A model generated the notes under the pieces. The model did not search any database, was not told the DNA's origin, and saw only the letters and a list, made by a program, of their open reading frames with translations. Made by a program: the position numbers and the translations under genes. Below are positions 19,504 to 26,925 of a stretch of DNA of 54,890 bases, piece after piece (the stretch's first letter is position 1; the number at the start of each line of letters is the position of its first letter). Source of the stretch: Candidatus Omnitrophota bacterium. Its GTDB lineage: Bacteria; Omnitrophota; Gorgyraeia; Zapsychrales; JAKLDJ01. The stretch lies in assembly GCA_022703585.1 (NCBI GenBank), contig JAKLDJ010000001.1:1-54890 (forward strand), in the 5' to 3' direction.

Positions 19504-20367
19504 TTAATACTTCAAGCCGTCTTTTTTCGTCAATTCCTTAAAAAGGCTCAAGAGTTTTAGAGTATTTTTTCCTGGTTTTCCGTCGCCAATAATCCTGCCG
19601 TCCACTTTAACCACAGGGATGATCTCAGCGGCTGTTCCGGTTAAAAAGCATTCATCGGCCACATACACCTCGTGGCGCGTGATCAAACATTCCTTGGTCT
19701 TGATCTTATTTTTTTCAGCCGATTCCAAGACCGCCTGGCGGGTAATGCCGCGCAATCTCCCCTGCATAGGCGTACATAATTCATTATGACGGAAAATAAA
19801 AATATTATCCCCCGTGCACTCCGCCACATAACCTTGCGCGTCCAGCATGATCGCTTCTTCAAAACCCGATTGACGGGCTTCGATCTTTGCCAAGATATTA
19901 TTCAGGTAATTGAGCGATTTGAGCTGCGGATTAAGCGCCTCGGGCAAATTCCGCACCGTCGGAACGGTAATAATCTCTAATCCCTTTTTATAAAGCTCCT
20001 GCGGATAAAGGGTAATTTTATCCGTAATGATAACGATGCTGGCGCCTTTTTTGCATTTACGCGGGTCTAACCCCAAATCCCCTTCACCGCGGCTCACCAC
20101 CACCCGGATGTAGGCATCGTTAAGATTATTCGCCTTCAAAGTCAAAGTGATCGCCTTAGCCATCTGCTCCTTGGTTAAAGGAATTTCAAGCATCAACGTA
20201 TGGGCCGTCTCGTAAAGCCGGTCTAAATGTTCTTTTAATTTAAAAACCAGACGGTTGTACGAACGGATGCCTTCAAAGGCCCCGTCACCGTAGAGAAAAC
20301 CGTGGTCAAACACGGAAACTTTTGCATCCTCTTTTTCCACGAGCTTGCCGTTAAGATAAACCTTCAT
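19504..20367 (-). CDS. ilvE: Branched-chain amino acid aminotransferase
   Basis: A 287-residue fold-type IV PLP enzyme. The PLP lysine is K150 (NPQLKSLNYLNNILAK), with DHGFLYGDGAFEGIRSY near the N-terminus and the cofactor-binding GITRQAVLE and TGTAAEIIPV segments. It transfers the amino group in the last step of valine, leucine and isoleucine synthesis; ilvD is elsewhere in this window. A D-amino acid aminotransferase is the main alternative, but the EGIRSY and TGTAAEI motifs favour IlvE. Confidence 0.9.
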   Translation of the reverse strand: MKVYLNGKLVEKEDAKVSVFDHGFLYGDGAFEGIRSYNRLVFKLKEHLDRLYETAHTLMLEIPLTKEQMAKAITLTLKANNLNDAYIRVVVSRGEGDLGLDPRKCKKGASIVIITDKITLYPQELYKKGLEIITVPTVRNLPEALNPQLKSLNYLNNILAKIEARQSGFEEAIMLDAQGYVAECTGDNIFIFRHNELCTPMQGRLRGITRQAVLESAEKNKIKTKECLITRHEVYVADECFLTGTAAEIIPVVKVDGRIIGDGKPGKNTLKLLSLFKELTKKDGLKY

Positions 20368-20405
20368 GACTGTCTCCTCATCTGTATGTTATTTGTTATG
20401 CTGTC

Positions 20406-21077
20406 TTAAGAAACAAATTTTCCATCGCGCATGGAAATCGTCATGCGCGAGAGTTTCGCGACATATTCATCATGAGTAACGATAACCAGCGTCTGTTTTC
20501 TAGTCTGGTTTAGCTGCAGTAATAAATGAATGATGTCCTCGCCGCTTTTAGAATCCAGATTGCCGGTCGGTTCATCGCAAAAGATCACCTTGGGTTCATT
20601 GACCAGCGCCCGGGCAATCGCCACCCTCTGTTGTTCACCGCCGGATAACTGCCCCGGCTTATGTGATGCCCTTTCCTTTAGCCCTACCGACTCTAAAAGC
20701 ACCATGCCCTTTTCTCTTAAGCGATCCGCTTGGGCCATATCGCTTTTGACTAATCCCGGCAAAACCACATTTTCCAGCGCCGTAAATTCCGGCAACAGGT
20801 GATAGAATTGGAAAACAAAGCCTACCTTTTTATTGCGGATTCCGGCGCGCTCACGGTCGTTTAGATTATAAATATCCTGCCCGTCAAAATTGACCGCGCC
20901 TTCCGTCGGCCTATCCAACCCGCCTAAAATATGCAACAGCGTCGATTTGCCGGCACCCGACGGCCCGATGATCGTTAGAAAATCCCCCGCATTGATTTTT
21001 AAGTCAATCCCTTTAAGGACATGCAGATTGGCCGTCGCATGATTATAAATTTTATGAACGTCTTTGGCTTCAAGCAT
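20406..21077 (-). CDS. lolD: Lipoprotein-releasing ABC transporter ATPase
   Basis: A 223-residue ABC ATPase of the MacB/LolD/FtsE type. Walker [17 protein letters not shown], signature [15 protein letters not shown], Walker [14 protein letters not shown] and the H-loop VTHDEY are intact. It powers extraction of lipoproteins from the inner membrane toward the outer membrane with the FtsX-type permease encoded just upstream. The start lies 6 nt after that gene's stop, with no strong ribosome site, suggesting coupling. Confidence 0.93.
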   Translation of the reverse strand: MLEAKDVHKIYNHATANLHVLKGIDLKINAGDFLTIIGPSGAGKSTLLHILGGLDRPTEGAVNFDGQDIYNLNDRERAGIRNKKVGFVFQFYHLLPEFTALENVVLPGLVKSDMAQADRLREKGMVLLESVGLKERASHKPGQLSGGEQQRVAIARALVNEPKVIFCDEPTGNLDSKSGEDIIHLLLQLNQTRKQTLVIVTHDEYVAKLSRMTISMRDGKFVS

Positions 21078-21083
21078 AAATTT

Positions 21084-22283
21084 TTACTCGTAACGTAGCG
21101 CCTCAACCGGTTCCAGATTAGCCGCCTTCATCGCCGGATAGATCGTGGCCAGGTAACTAATCGCCATCGCCGAGCCGACGATAATTAAAATATCGCTTAA
21201 CTGTAGAATAACGGGGAGCCGATCCACATAATAAATCTGCTGGGGCAGTTTGATAAATTGGTACTTCTTTAAGAGCAGACTTAGGCCCACGCCGCCGACC
21301 AGCCCCCAGAATGTCCCCATAATCCCTAAGCAGACACCCTCGATAGTAAATATCCGGCGAATGGAGCTTTTAGGAACGCCGATGGATTTTAAAATACCGA
21401 TATCTTTTACCTTGCTGGTCACGGTCACAATCAAAGTGCTCACAATGCTAAACGAAGCCACCAAAACAATCAGGGTTAAAATAACAAACATGGCAAATTT
21501 CTCCAGGCGCAAGGCCTCGAAGAAATTACGATTAACCTCCGTCCAAGTCCGCACCATGAATCCGTATCCCAGGATGTCATAAATCCCCTTCTTTACTTTT
21601 GGGGCATCGTAGACATTATTCAACTTTATGGCAATTCCCGAAACTGTGTCCGCGTTAAGATTAAATATCTCCTGCGCCTTCTTTAAATGAATCAGGATAA
21701 GATTCATGTCGTAATCGTACATCCCCGAAGTAAATATCCCCGCCACCTCCAGTTTATACCGCCAGGGCTGCCCGCTCACCCCTGAAGCCGGCGCGATCAA
21801 GGTAACAGTATCGCCGATTGCGTAACCGTAATAACTCGCAAGCTCGCTGCCGATAATAATGCTTTCGGGTTTCAGGTCTTCCATTCTCCCCTTAACCAGA
21901 TAACGGCTCACTTGAGTGACATTTTTTTCCGTGTCGGGATTAATCCCGCGTACGCCTAAGCCCACCGCACGGCTGTCATATTGCAAAAACACATTACCCT
22001 GCACATACGGTGTCGAACCGGCAATTTCTTTTAAGTTTTCGATTTTCCGGCGAATCTCGTCATTGTTCTTAATGCCATTTTCTTTCTCAATAATTACGTG
22101 TGAGGTCGTCCCAATGATTTTCTCCCGCAGGTCGGTATCAAAACCGGTCATAACCCCGATCACCACAATCAAGGCCATGACACCGATAGCAATACCGATC
22201 ACCGCCACAAAATTAATCACTGAAACAAAACGGTCTTTTTTGGCAGTCAGATATTTAAGGCTAATCCAGTTTTCGTAATTCAT
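21084..22283 (-). CDS. lolC: Lipoprotein-releasing permease (LolC/LolE family)
   Basis: A 399-residue permease with the MacB/FtsX topology: one N-terminal helix (about 23-48), a large periplasmic domain, then three C-terminal helices (about 262-288, 313-338 and 355-380). The N-terminal LKYLTAKKDRFVSVINFVAVIGIAIGVMALIVVIGVM is characteristic of LolC/LolE. Only one such gene is present, so the transporter probably uses a homodimer (LolF-like). The ATG has no evident Shine-Dalgarno sequence; an inverted-repeat element ends 6 nt upstream. Confidence 0.92.
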   Translation of the reverse strand: MNYENWISLKYLTAKKDRFVSVINFVAVIGIAIGVMALIVVIGVMTGFDTDLREKIIGTTSHVIIEKENGIKNNDEIRRKIENLKEIAGSTPYVQGNVFLQYDSRAVGLGVRGINPDTEKNVTQVSRYLVKGRMEDLKPESIIIGSELASYYGYAIGDTVTLIAPASGVSGQPWRYKLEVAGIFTSGMYDYDMNLILIHLKKAQEIFNLNADTVSGIAIKLNNVYDAPKVKKGIYDILGYGFMVRTWTEVNRNFFEALRLEKFAMFVILTLIVLVASFSIVSTLIVTVTSKVKDIGILKSIGVPKSSIRRIFTIEGVCLGIMGTFWGLVGGVGLSLLLKKYQFIKLPQQIYYVDRLPVILQLSDILIIVGSAMAISYLATIYPAMKAANLEPVEALRYE

Positions 22284-22289
22284 ATTTTA

Positions 22290-22453
22290 AGCTATCAGCT
22301 ATCAGCCCTGCTTTCCTTAAACGCTTTTGTTCTAGCGGTAGCAGGTGCAGCCCTTGACCTTTTTAAATATAAGCCTTTTCAATTTAAGGAAGTCAAGGGC
22401 AGCTTTCAGCCAACAGCTTCTTACTGATAGCTGAAGGCTGAGAGCTGAAAGCT
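22290..22453. repeat. Nested inverted-repeat element between lysS and lolC/E
   Basis: The outer arms are 18 bp with two mismatches (22290-22307 AGCTATCAGCTATCAGCC, against the reverse of 22436-22453). Inner arms (22347-22367 with 22382-22403) form a second long stem around CCTTGAC/GTCAAGG. AGC-rich units such as CTGATAGCTGAAGGC recur several times. It fills the whole gap and resembles dispersed intergenic repeats or a miniature mobile element. It has no coding capacity. Confidence 0.65.
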
Positions 22454-22459
22454 CCTTAA

Positions 22460-23905
22460 TTATTTTTGCGCCGGTTTTAAAAGCGGGAACAAAATCACGT
22501 CCCGGATAGAAGGCGCATCGGTTAAAAGCATCACCAACCGGTCAACACCGATTCCCAGACCGCCCGCCGGAGGCATGCCGTATTCCAGGGCATTAAGGAA
22601 ATCTTCGTCAATAGTACGGTTTCCAGTTTCGGTATCGTCGGTTAAATCCTCCACCAGCCGCCGGCGTTGCTCCTGCGGATCATTAAGCTCGGAGTAGGCA
22701 TTGCCGACTTCCATGCCGGCAATAAAAAACTCAAAACGCTGCGCAATCGTCGGGTCATCAACCCTCGCCTTCGCCAAAGGAGACAAGAAGGTAAAGTAAT
22801 CCGTAAAAAATACCGGATTGGCCGTGGCCTCTTCTTCAAGAAGGTCTTCGGCAATCTTCATGACACCTGAGCGGGTTAACTTGTCGACTTTAACCGCACC
22901 CTTTTTAGCTTTAATTTTCTCAAGCATAACCGCGGCGTCATCTTTTGAGTCAATGCCGAATTTTTCTTTAACTAAAGTAGAAAACGAGCGGCGCGGCCAG
23001 GGTGGGGTAAAATCAATTTCCTTCCCCTGGTAACTGACCTTGTACGAACCGGTGGTTTCCTTGGCCACCGTGCTGACCAAATCCTCGGTCAGTTTCATCA
23101 TATCTTCGTAATCGGCATACGCCTGATAAACCTCGAGCATGGTAAATTCGGGATTGTGCCTGGTCGATATGCCTTCGTTTCTAAAATTACGGTTAAGCTC
23201 ATAAACTCTTTCTAATCCGCCGACCAAAAGGCGTTTTAAATAAAGTTCCGGCGCTATCCTTAAGAAAACTTCCATGTCATAGGCATTGTGCAGGCTTTTA
23301 AAAGGTTTGCCGCGCGCACCCCCGGCCATGGGCTGGAGCATCGGCGTTTCCACTTCCAGAAATCCGCCTTTATCCAGAAACGCGCGAATCAGCGATATGA
23401 TCTTGCTTCGCCTAACGAAGACATCCTTGACTTCAGGATTTGCGATCAAGTCCACATAGCGCTGGCGGTAACGGATCTCGACATCCTTTAGGCCATGCCA
23501 TTTTTCGGGCAAAGGCAATAAGGACTTTGAAAGTACGGTAATATTTTTAACCCGCACGCTATCCTGGCCGGTGTGGGTTTTAAACAATTCGCCGTGGACA
23601 CCGATGATATCGCCGATATCCAAATGCTCAACAATCTCAAAAACCTGGGCACCAATAATATCGGATTTAATATACAGCTGAATCTTCCCCGTCTGGTCGC
23701 GCAAATCGGTAAATAGGGCCTTGCCGTGCTTGCGGTGAGCGATGATACGCCCGGCCAAGACAACATTTTTACCGTCGGAGAACGTACTCAACGCCTGCTG
23801 AATACTTTCGGAGCAGACAAACTTGCCGCCATAGGGCGAAAGCCCCTGGGATTGCAACTTACTTAACTTTTCAAGCCTGACGCTTTTTGGTTCGCTTGTT
23901 TCCAT
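22460..23905 (-). CDS. lysS: Lysine-tRNA ligase (class II)
   Basis: A 481-residue class IIb synthetase charging tRNA-Lys. It has the OB-fold anticodon domain (VVLAGRIIAHRKHGKALFTDLRD), motif 2 (NRNFRNEGISTRHNPEFTMLEVYQAYADY) and motif 3 (GLGIGVDRLVMLLTD). I chose the ATG at 23905 (METSEPKSVRLEK) because AAAGGA lies 6 nt upstream. The frame stays open 48 more codons to a TTG at 24049, but that part is the structured RNA leader and is rich in odd residues (FKACCRKGFLGFYFFGK). Confidence 0.95.
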   Translation of the reverse strand: METSEPKSVRLEKLSKLQSQGLSPYGGKFVCSESIQQALSTFSDGKNVVLAGRIIAHRKHGKALFTDLRDQTGKIQLYIKSDIIGAQVFEIVEHLDIGDIIGVHGELFKTHTGQDSVRVKNITVLSKSLLPLPEKWHGLKDVEIRYRQRYVDLIANPEVKDVFVRRSKIISLIRAFLDKGGFLEVETPMLQPMAGGARGKPFKSLHNAYDMEVFLRIAPELYLKRLLVGGLERVYELNRNFRNEGISTRHNPEFTMLEVYQAYADYEDMMKLTEDLVSTVAKETTGSYKVSYQGKEIDFTPPWPRRSFSTLVKEKFGIDSKDDAAVMLEKIKAKKGAVKVDKLTRSGVMKIAEDLLEEEATANPVFFTDYFTFLSPLAKARVDDPTIAQRFEFFIAGMEVGNAYSELNDPQEQRRRLVEDLTDDTETGNRTIDEDFLNALEYGMPPAGGLGIGVDRLVMLLTDAPSIRDVILFPLLKPAQK

Positions 23906-23960
23906 GATAATCCTTTGCTCAATAAATTCGTTTAGCCTCTTCCCGAAAAAATAGAAACCC

Positions 23961-24040
23961 AAAAAACCTTTCCGGCAACAGGCCTTGAAAAGGTTAATTA
24001 ACCCAAATTTTGCGATAGCAAAATTTGCCCCGAAGGGGTT
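23961..24040 (-). promoter_or_regulatory. lysS leader with candidate transcription attenuator
   Basis: The roughly 170-nt leader folds into successive hairpins. These are GGGG/CCCC around TTC (24028-24038), a perfect 9-bp stem with a 4-nt loop (24005-24026), and the 12-bp palindrome GGTTAATTAACC (23992-24003). A terminator-like stem follows (23965-23976 with 23982-23995), then six U residues. The palindrome and the terminator share AACC, so they exclude each other. No T-box consensus is visible. A regulatory role is inferred. Confidence 0.5.
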
Positions 24041-24080
24041 GTACGGCAAAATCCGGGATTAATACTAATATTAGAAGTAT

Positions 24081-24109
24081 ATTATATTGAAAAAGGTCCG
24101 GAGTGTCAA
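24081..24109 (-). promoter_or_regulatory. Sigma-70-type promoter of lysS
   Basis: On the minus strand, TTGACA (24104-24109) and TATAAT (24081-24086) are both perfect consensus hexamers separated by 17 bp. Transcription should begin near 24074, about 170 nt before the lysS ATG. Confidence 0.88.
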
Positions 24110-24189
24110 CCAAAAGACAGACGTCTTAAGCCTACGTAAGCTATTGTTCTTATTCGGGTTAGAAATAATCGAGGGGAGAATTTTTATCC

Positions 24190-24222
24190 AAAAAAGAATA
24201 AGACTCCGGAGAAAAGAGTCTT
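24190..24222 (-). terminator. Intrinsic terminator after the PilZ gene
   Basis: A 7-bp stem AAGACTC/GAGTCTT (24216-24222 with 24200-24206) with a 9-nt loop is followed on the minus strand by ATTCTTTTTT. It lies 36 nt beyond the stop of the PilZ gene. Confidence 0.8.
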
Positions 24223-24257
24223 AAGCTTGTTTGGGCTTATCCGGCAGGAGGCAACAA

Positions 24258-24665
24258 TCAGTAAGCTGCCAGGGGCCTGGCAGTCGAAGTGACAAAATCG
24301 GATATTTCCGCTTTTTCATCCCCCTCAACCTTGCGAAAACAAACCCCCAAACGGTATTGGCTGTTTTCGGCGGGGACACAATAGCGCACCTCGGCGTGAA
24401 CCTCCAAGGGATCGCTAAAACTGACAATGCCGTTTGAATCAAATTTAAACAAAATAAATTTAACCAAAAGAATGGTGTGGGGAGGGACGTTGCGCCGGGC
24501 CAAAAACGCCATGCCCCCTTCACTTAAATCCAGCATATCCGCTTCCTGTTCAAAACCTCCCAGAAGAAGCCGGGTATTTTCCGGCGACTCGATGCGGTAA
24601 AATACGGAAAGATTCACCCTCAGCCTCTGAAACCTGCGCATATCGTGATGGTATCCGCCGTACAT
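24258..24665 (-). CDS. PilZ-domain protein
   Basis: A 135-residue single-domain PilZ protein. The cyclic-di-GMP-binding motifs are visible: an arginine-rich N-terminal segment (MRRFQRLRVN, RxxxR type) and DLSEGGMAF (D/NxSxxG type), followed by the beta-barrel. It would bind cyclic di-GMP and act on a partner protein; no output domain is fused. GGGAGGTGA sits just upstream of the ATG. It has its own promoter and a long structured leader, and is followed by a terminator, so it is probably transcribed on its own. Confidence 0.88.
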   Translation of the reverse strand: MYGGYHHDMRRFQRLRVNLSVFYRIESPENTRLLLGGFEQEADMLDLSEGGMAFLARRNVPPHTILLVKFILFKFDSNGIVSFSDPLEVHAEVRYCVPAENSQYRLGVCFRKVEGDEKAEISDFVTSTARPLAAY

Positions 24666-24757
24666 ATTTCACCTCCCGATCTGGAGTGTTTCAAAAATGG
24701 TTTGCGGCTAAAACCCCGCTCCGTCTACCGCTTCGCGTTGGCTCCGGGATAAACAAC

Positions 24758-24817
24758 AAGGCCACGTTTAGGGATTGTTAGAAAGACTCCTTTCAAGTAC
24801 TCCCTATCCGTGGCCTT
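24758..24817 (-). ncRNA. Nested-stem structured leader RNA upstream of the PilZ gene
   Basis: Three perfect stems nest inside one another: AAGGCCACG/CGTGGCCTT (24809-24817 with 24758-24766, 9 bp), TAGGGA/TCCCTA (24801-24806 with 24769-24774) and GAAAG/CTTTC (24790-24794 with 24781-24785). A preceding GGCGCC hairpin (24833-24854) and a purine-rich stretch (24700-24750) make up the rest of the leader. It lies between the promoter and the PilZ ATG. I recognise no known riboswitch consensus. Confidence 0.55.
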
Positions 24818-24863
24818 TATGTAAAACTTCTCGGCGCCGTTTTTTTTAGGCGCCTACAGTTAA

Positions 24864-24892
24864 AGTATAGCCGCTATTTTTGAAAATGGCAA
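24864..24892 (-). promoter_or_regulatory. Promoter of the PilZ leader transcript
   Basis: TTGCCA (24887-24892) and TATACT (24864-24869) are spaced by 17 bp on the minus strand. The predicted start near 24857 is about 190 nt upstream of the PilZ ATG and just before the first leader hairpin. Confidence 0.7.
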
Positions 24893-24936
24893 GTCAGTGG
24901 AAAAATTTATTTTAGGTAAAATAGCAAAGCAGGGGG

Positions 24937-25299
24937 TTATTCGGGTATTGGGGGCCGGACGGCGCGCAGCTGCTTGGCGTAAAAACGGACAAACGCCCGT
25001 TCATCGGCCCTCATCGGCTCGATAATCTGGACGCCTATTTGAAATTCGGTGGTCATCGCGGTGTAAATCTCTTTAATCCAGATAACCCGGACGTTGACAA
25101 TTACTTTTCCCTCGACGGGCAAAGTAATTTGCAGGGCAATTTCCTGGCCCACAATAAGCGGTTCGCGGGTCAACAGGCAAAGGCCGGTAGCACTAATATC
25201 TAGGGTGGTCGCGATAGAGATGCTTCTAAAAGCCGGGGAGGCCTGATAAGAGGCAGGTAGCTCGATACCGATTCGATGGCAACGTCTTTTTTCTTGCAT
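24937..25299 (-). CDS. PilZ-domain protein
   Basis: A 120-residue PilZ-fold protein. The N-terminal RRCHRIGIELP matches the RxxxR type motif and LDISATGLCL the D/NxSxxG motif, both expected for cyclic-di-GMP binding. The beta strands GQEIALQITLP and VNVRVIWIKEI follow. It begins 16 nt after the cyclic-nucleotide-fold gene, so the two are probably co-transcribed. No other domain is present. The second glycine of the motif is absent, which is common among functional PilZ proteins. Confidence 0.85.
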   Translation of the reverse strand: MQEKRRCHRIGIELPASYQASPAFRSISIATTLDISATGLCLLTREPLIVGQEIALQITLPVEGKVIVNVRVIWIKEIYTAMTTEFQIGVQIIEPMRADERAFVRFYAKQLRAVRPPIPE

Positions 25300-25315
25300 G
25301 GATATTTAACTAAAA

Positions 25316-25786
25316 TTATTCTTTTACGTTAACGTCATAAATATCCAGCAACTGCATCCGGGTCGACTCAAGGCGCTGAGTGAGAATTTTGGTCAACCGC
25401 ATCAAAAGTTCGTAACCCATGGCATGGTCTTTTTCGCATTTCTCCCGCAGGCATTTTCCGTCCAGGGCAATCGCCCGGGTCTCTGCGGCGGCGCGGCAAT
25501 GGAAACGCGACAAATGCGGCGGAACAAGCCAGGACCAGCCCAAGATATCCCCTTCATGAATCGTCTGAATGATGATCGGACGGTGCTGTCCGGCCAAGAT
25601 TTCAATGGCAACCTTGCCGTCACGGATAAGATAAAATTTGTTGGCCTCGCCGCCCTCTTCAAAAATGACTTCATCGGGTTTAAAACGCACGTTGGAGGCG
25701 CAGCCGACAATAAAATCCAGATATTCCTGCTTTAAATCTTTAAAAAAGGGATGTTCGCTTAGAATGGGCCTGAGATCCGTGATCAT
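25316..25786 (-). CDS. Cyclic-nucleotide-binding-fold (Crp-type sensor) protein
   Basis: A 156-residue protein consisting essentially of a cNMP-binding beta-roll: FKPDEVIFEEGGEANKFYLIRDGKVAIEI, then HEGDILGWSWLVPP and CRAAAETRAIALDGKCL. No helix-turn-helix domain follows, so it is not a CRP-type transcription factor; it may be a stand-alone ligand sensor. The start at 25786 is chosen because AAGGAGGAGAG directly precedes that ATG; the frame continues 37 codons further upstream without a good ribosome site. It is paired with a PilZ gene downstream. The ligand is unknown. Confidence 0.83.
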   Translation of the reverse strand: MITDLRPILSEHPFFKDLKQEYLDFIVGCASNVRFKPDEVIFEEGGEANKFYLIRDGKVAIEILAGQHRPIIIQTIHEGDILGWSWLVPPHLSRFHCRAAAETRAIALDGKCLREKCEKDHAMGYELLMRLTKILTQRLESTRMQLLDIYDVNVKE

Positions 25787-26070
25787 CTCTCCTCCTTCGA
25801 TTAGACAGCCTGGTTTCTCCGCGTCCGGATCATTAAATCTTTTTAAATCCGGGTTTTCAACTCGTGCAATCCCAATCAAACAACTTACTCCTATCAACCA
25901 GTTTTGTCAACATGTTCAAGAACTTCTATAGTGCCGCCGTCAGGAAATCAGGTTTTTAGATTAAGCGGGCAGAGCCTATTTCCGGACAAAATTTAAATGA
26001 TAACAATAATGTAGTTAACAAGGAGGCTTTTGAAAGGATGCGTTAAAGGCAGAAGAAAAACAATAAGAAA

Positions 26071-26925
26071 TCAAACAAACGACTCCATCTCTTCTTGGAT
26101 ATCAATATGCTCGATTAATTCATCAACCAGAGGTATTTTTTTGTCGATCCCGCTCTTTTCTTCAAACGTCGGCTGTTCGGTTTTATAAATAACGCCTAAA
26201 GGAATCCTCTCCGACCACTCTTGCGCTTTTTTGTAAGCAGCCATTTTGTCGCTCGGGTTATAACCTTCTTCCAGTTTATAAATATGTTTCGCGTACCATT
26301 GATAAGTGTTGACCTTGTTAAACGACACACACGGCTGAAGCACGTCAATTAAGGAAAATCCTTTATGCCCGACACCTTCGACGATCAAGGACGCAAGATG
26401 CTCACTGTCTGCCGAATACCCGCGAGCGACAAACCCGCAGCCTAAAGCGATCGCCGCCTCCAATGGATGAAACGGTATATTGATCACCCCTTCGGTTTGC
26501 ACTTTTGTCTTAAGGCCCACTTCGGTCGTGGGTGATGCCTGCCCCTTGGTAAGCCCGTAAATCTGGTTATCATGGACAATGAGCGTTATATCAACATTCC
26601 GGCGGATATTATGCAAGAAATGATTTCCCCCTTCGCCGTAACAGTCGCCTTCGCCGGTCGTAACAATCACAGTTAAATTACGGTTGGCTATTTTTGCCGC
26701 TATCGCCGCCGGCAGCGCCCGGCCGTGAAGCCCGTTAAAACAATTCGCCTTAACATAGTGCGGCGTCTTAGCCGCCTGTCCGATACCGGAAACCATCAGA
26801 ATATCTTTGGGGGCTTTATTCAGCCGCACCAAAGCCTTTTGCAGGGCATTTAGAATTCCAAAATCGCCGCAGCCCGGGCACCAGGCAATTTCATCATGGC
26901 TTTTAAAATCGGGAATAGTCGCCAT
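26071..26925 (-). CDS. korB: 2-oxoacid:ferredoxin oxidoreductase, beta subunit
   Basis: A 284-residue thiamine-diphosphate-binding subunit. WCPGCGDFGILNALQKAL is at the N-terminus, the TPP/Mg motif is GEGDCYGEGGNHFLH, and VHDNQIYGLTKGQASPT follows. With the alpha subunit upstream it oxidatively decarboxylates a 2-oxoacid to the acyl-CoA, passing electrons to ferredoxin. The two-subunit layout fits 2-oxoglutarate or a broad 2-oxoacid substrate more than the four-subunit pyruvate enzyme. Its ATG directly follows the stop codon of the alpha gene. Confidence 0.92.
   Translation of the reverse strand: MATIPDFKSHDEIAWCPGCGDFGILNALQKALVRLNKAPKDILMVSGIGQAAKTPHYVKANCFNGLHGRALPAAIAAKIANRNLTVIVTTGEGDCYGEGGNHFLHNIRRNVDITLIVHDNQIYGLTKGQASPTTEVGLKTKVQTEGVINIPFHPLEAAIALGCGFVARGYSADSEHLASLIVEGVGHKGFSLIDVLQPCVSFNKVNTYQWYAKHIYKLEEGYNPSDKMAAYKKAQEWSERIPLGVIYKTEQPTFEEKSGIDKKIPLVDELIEHIDIQEEMESFV

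Noticed and set aside
23906-24049. Open frame extending lysS upstream by 48 codons to a TTG
   Set aside because: The start has no good ribosome site, the residues look unlike any LysRS N-terminus, and the region folds into hairpins as RNA. The ATG at 23905 has AAAGGA correctly placed.
23906-24080. T-box or lysine riboswitch in the lysS leader
   Set aside because: The conserved T-box sequence (AGGGTGG type) and lysine-riboswitch core are not seen, so only a generic attenuator is proposed.
24666-24860. Class I or II cyclic-di-GMP riboswitch before the PilZ gene
   Set aside because: The stem set is striking, but I could not match the conserved core of either class, so I left it as an unnamed structured leader.
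26020-26048. Plus-strand GGAGG followed by ATG CGT TAA
   Set aside because: A two-codon frame with a good ribosome site is probably chance; no promoter or downstream gene on that strand supports it.
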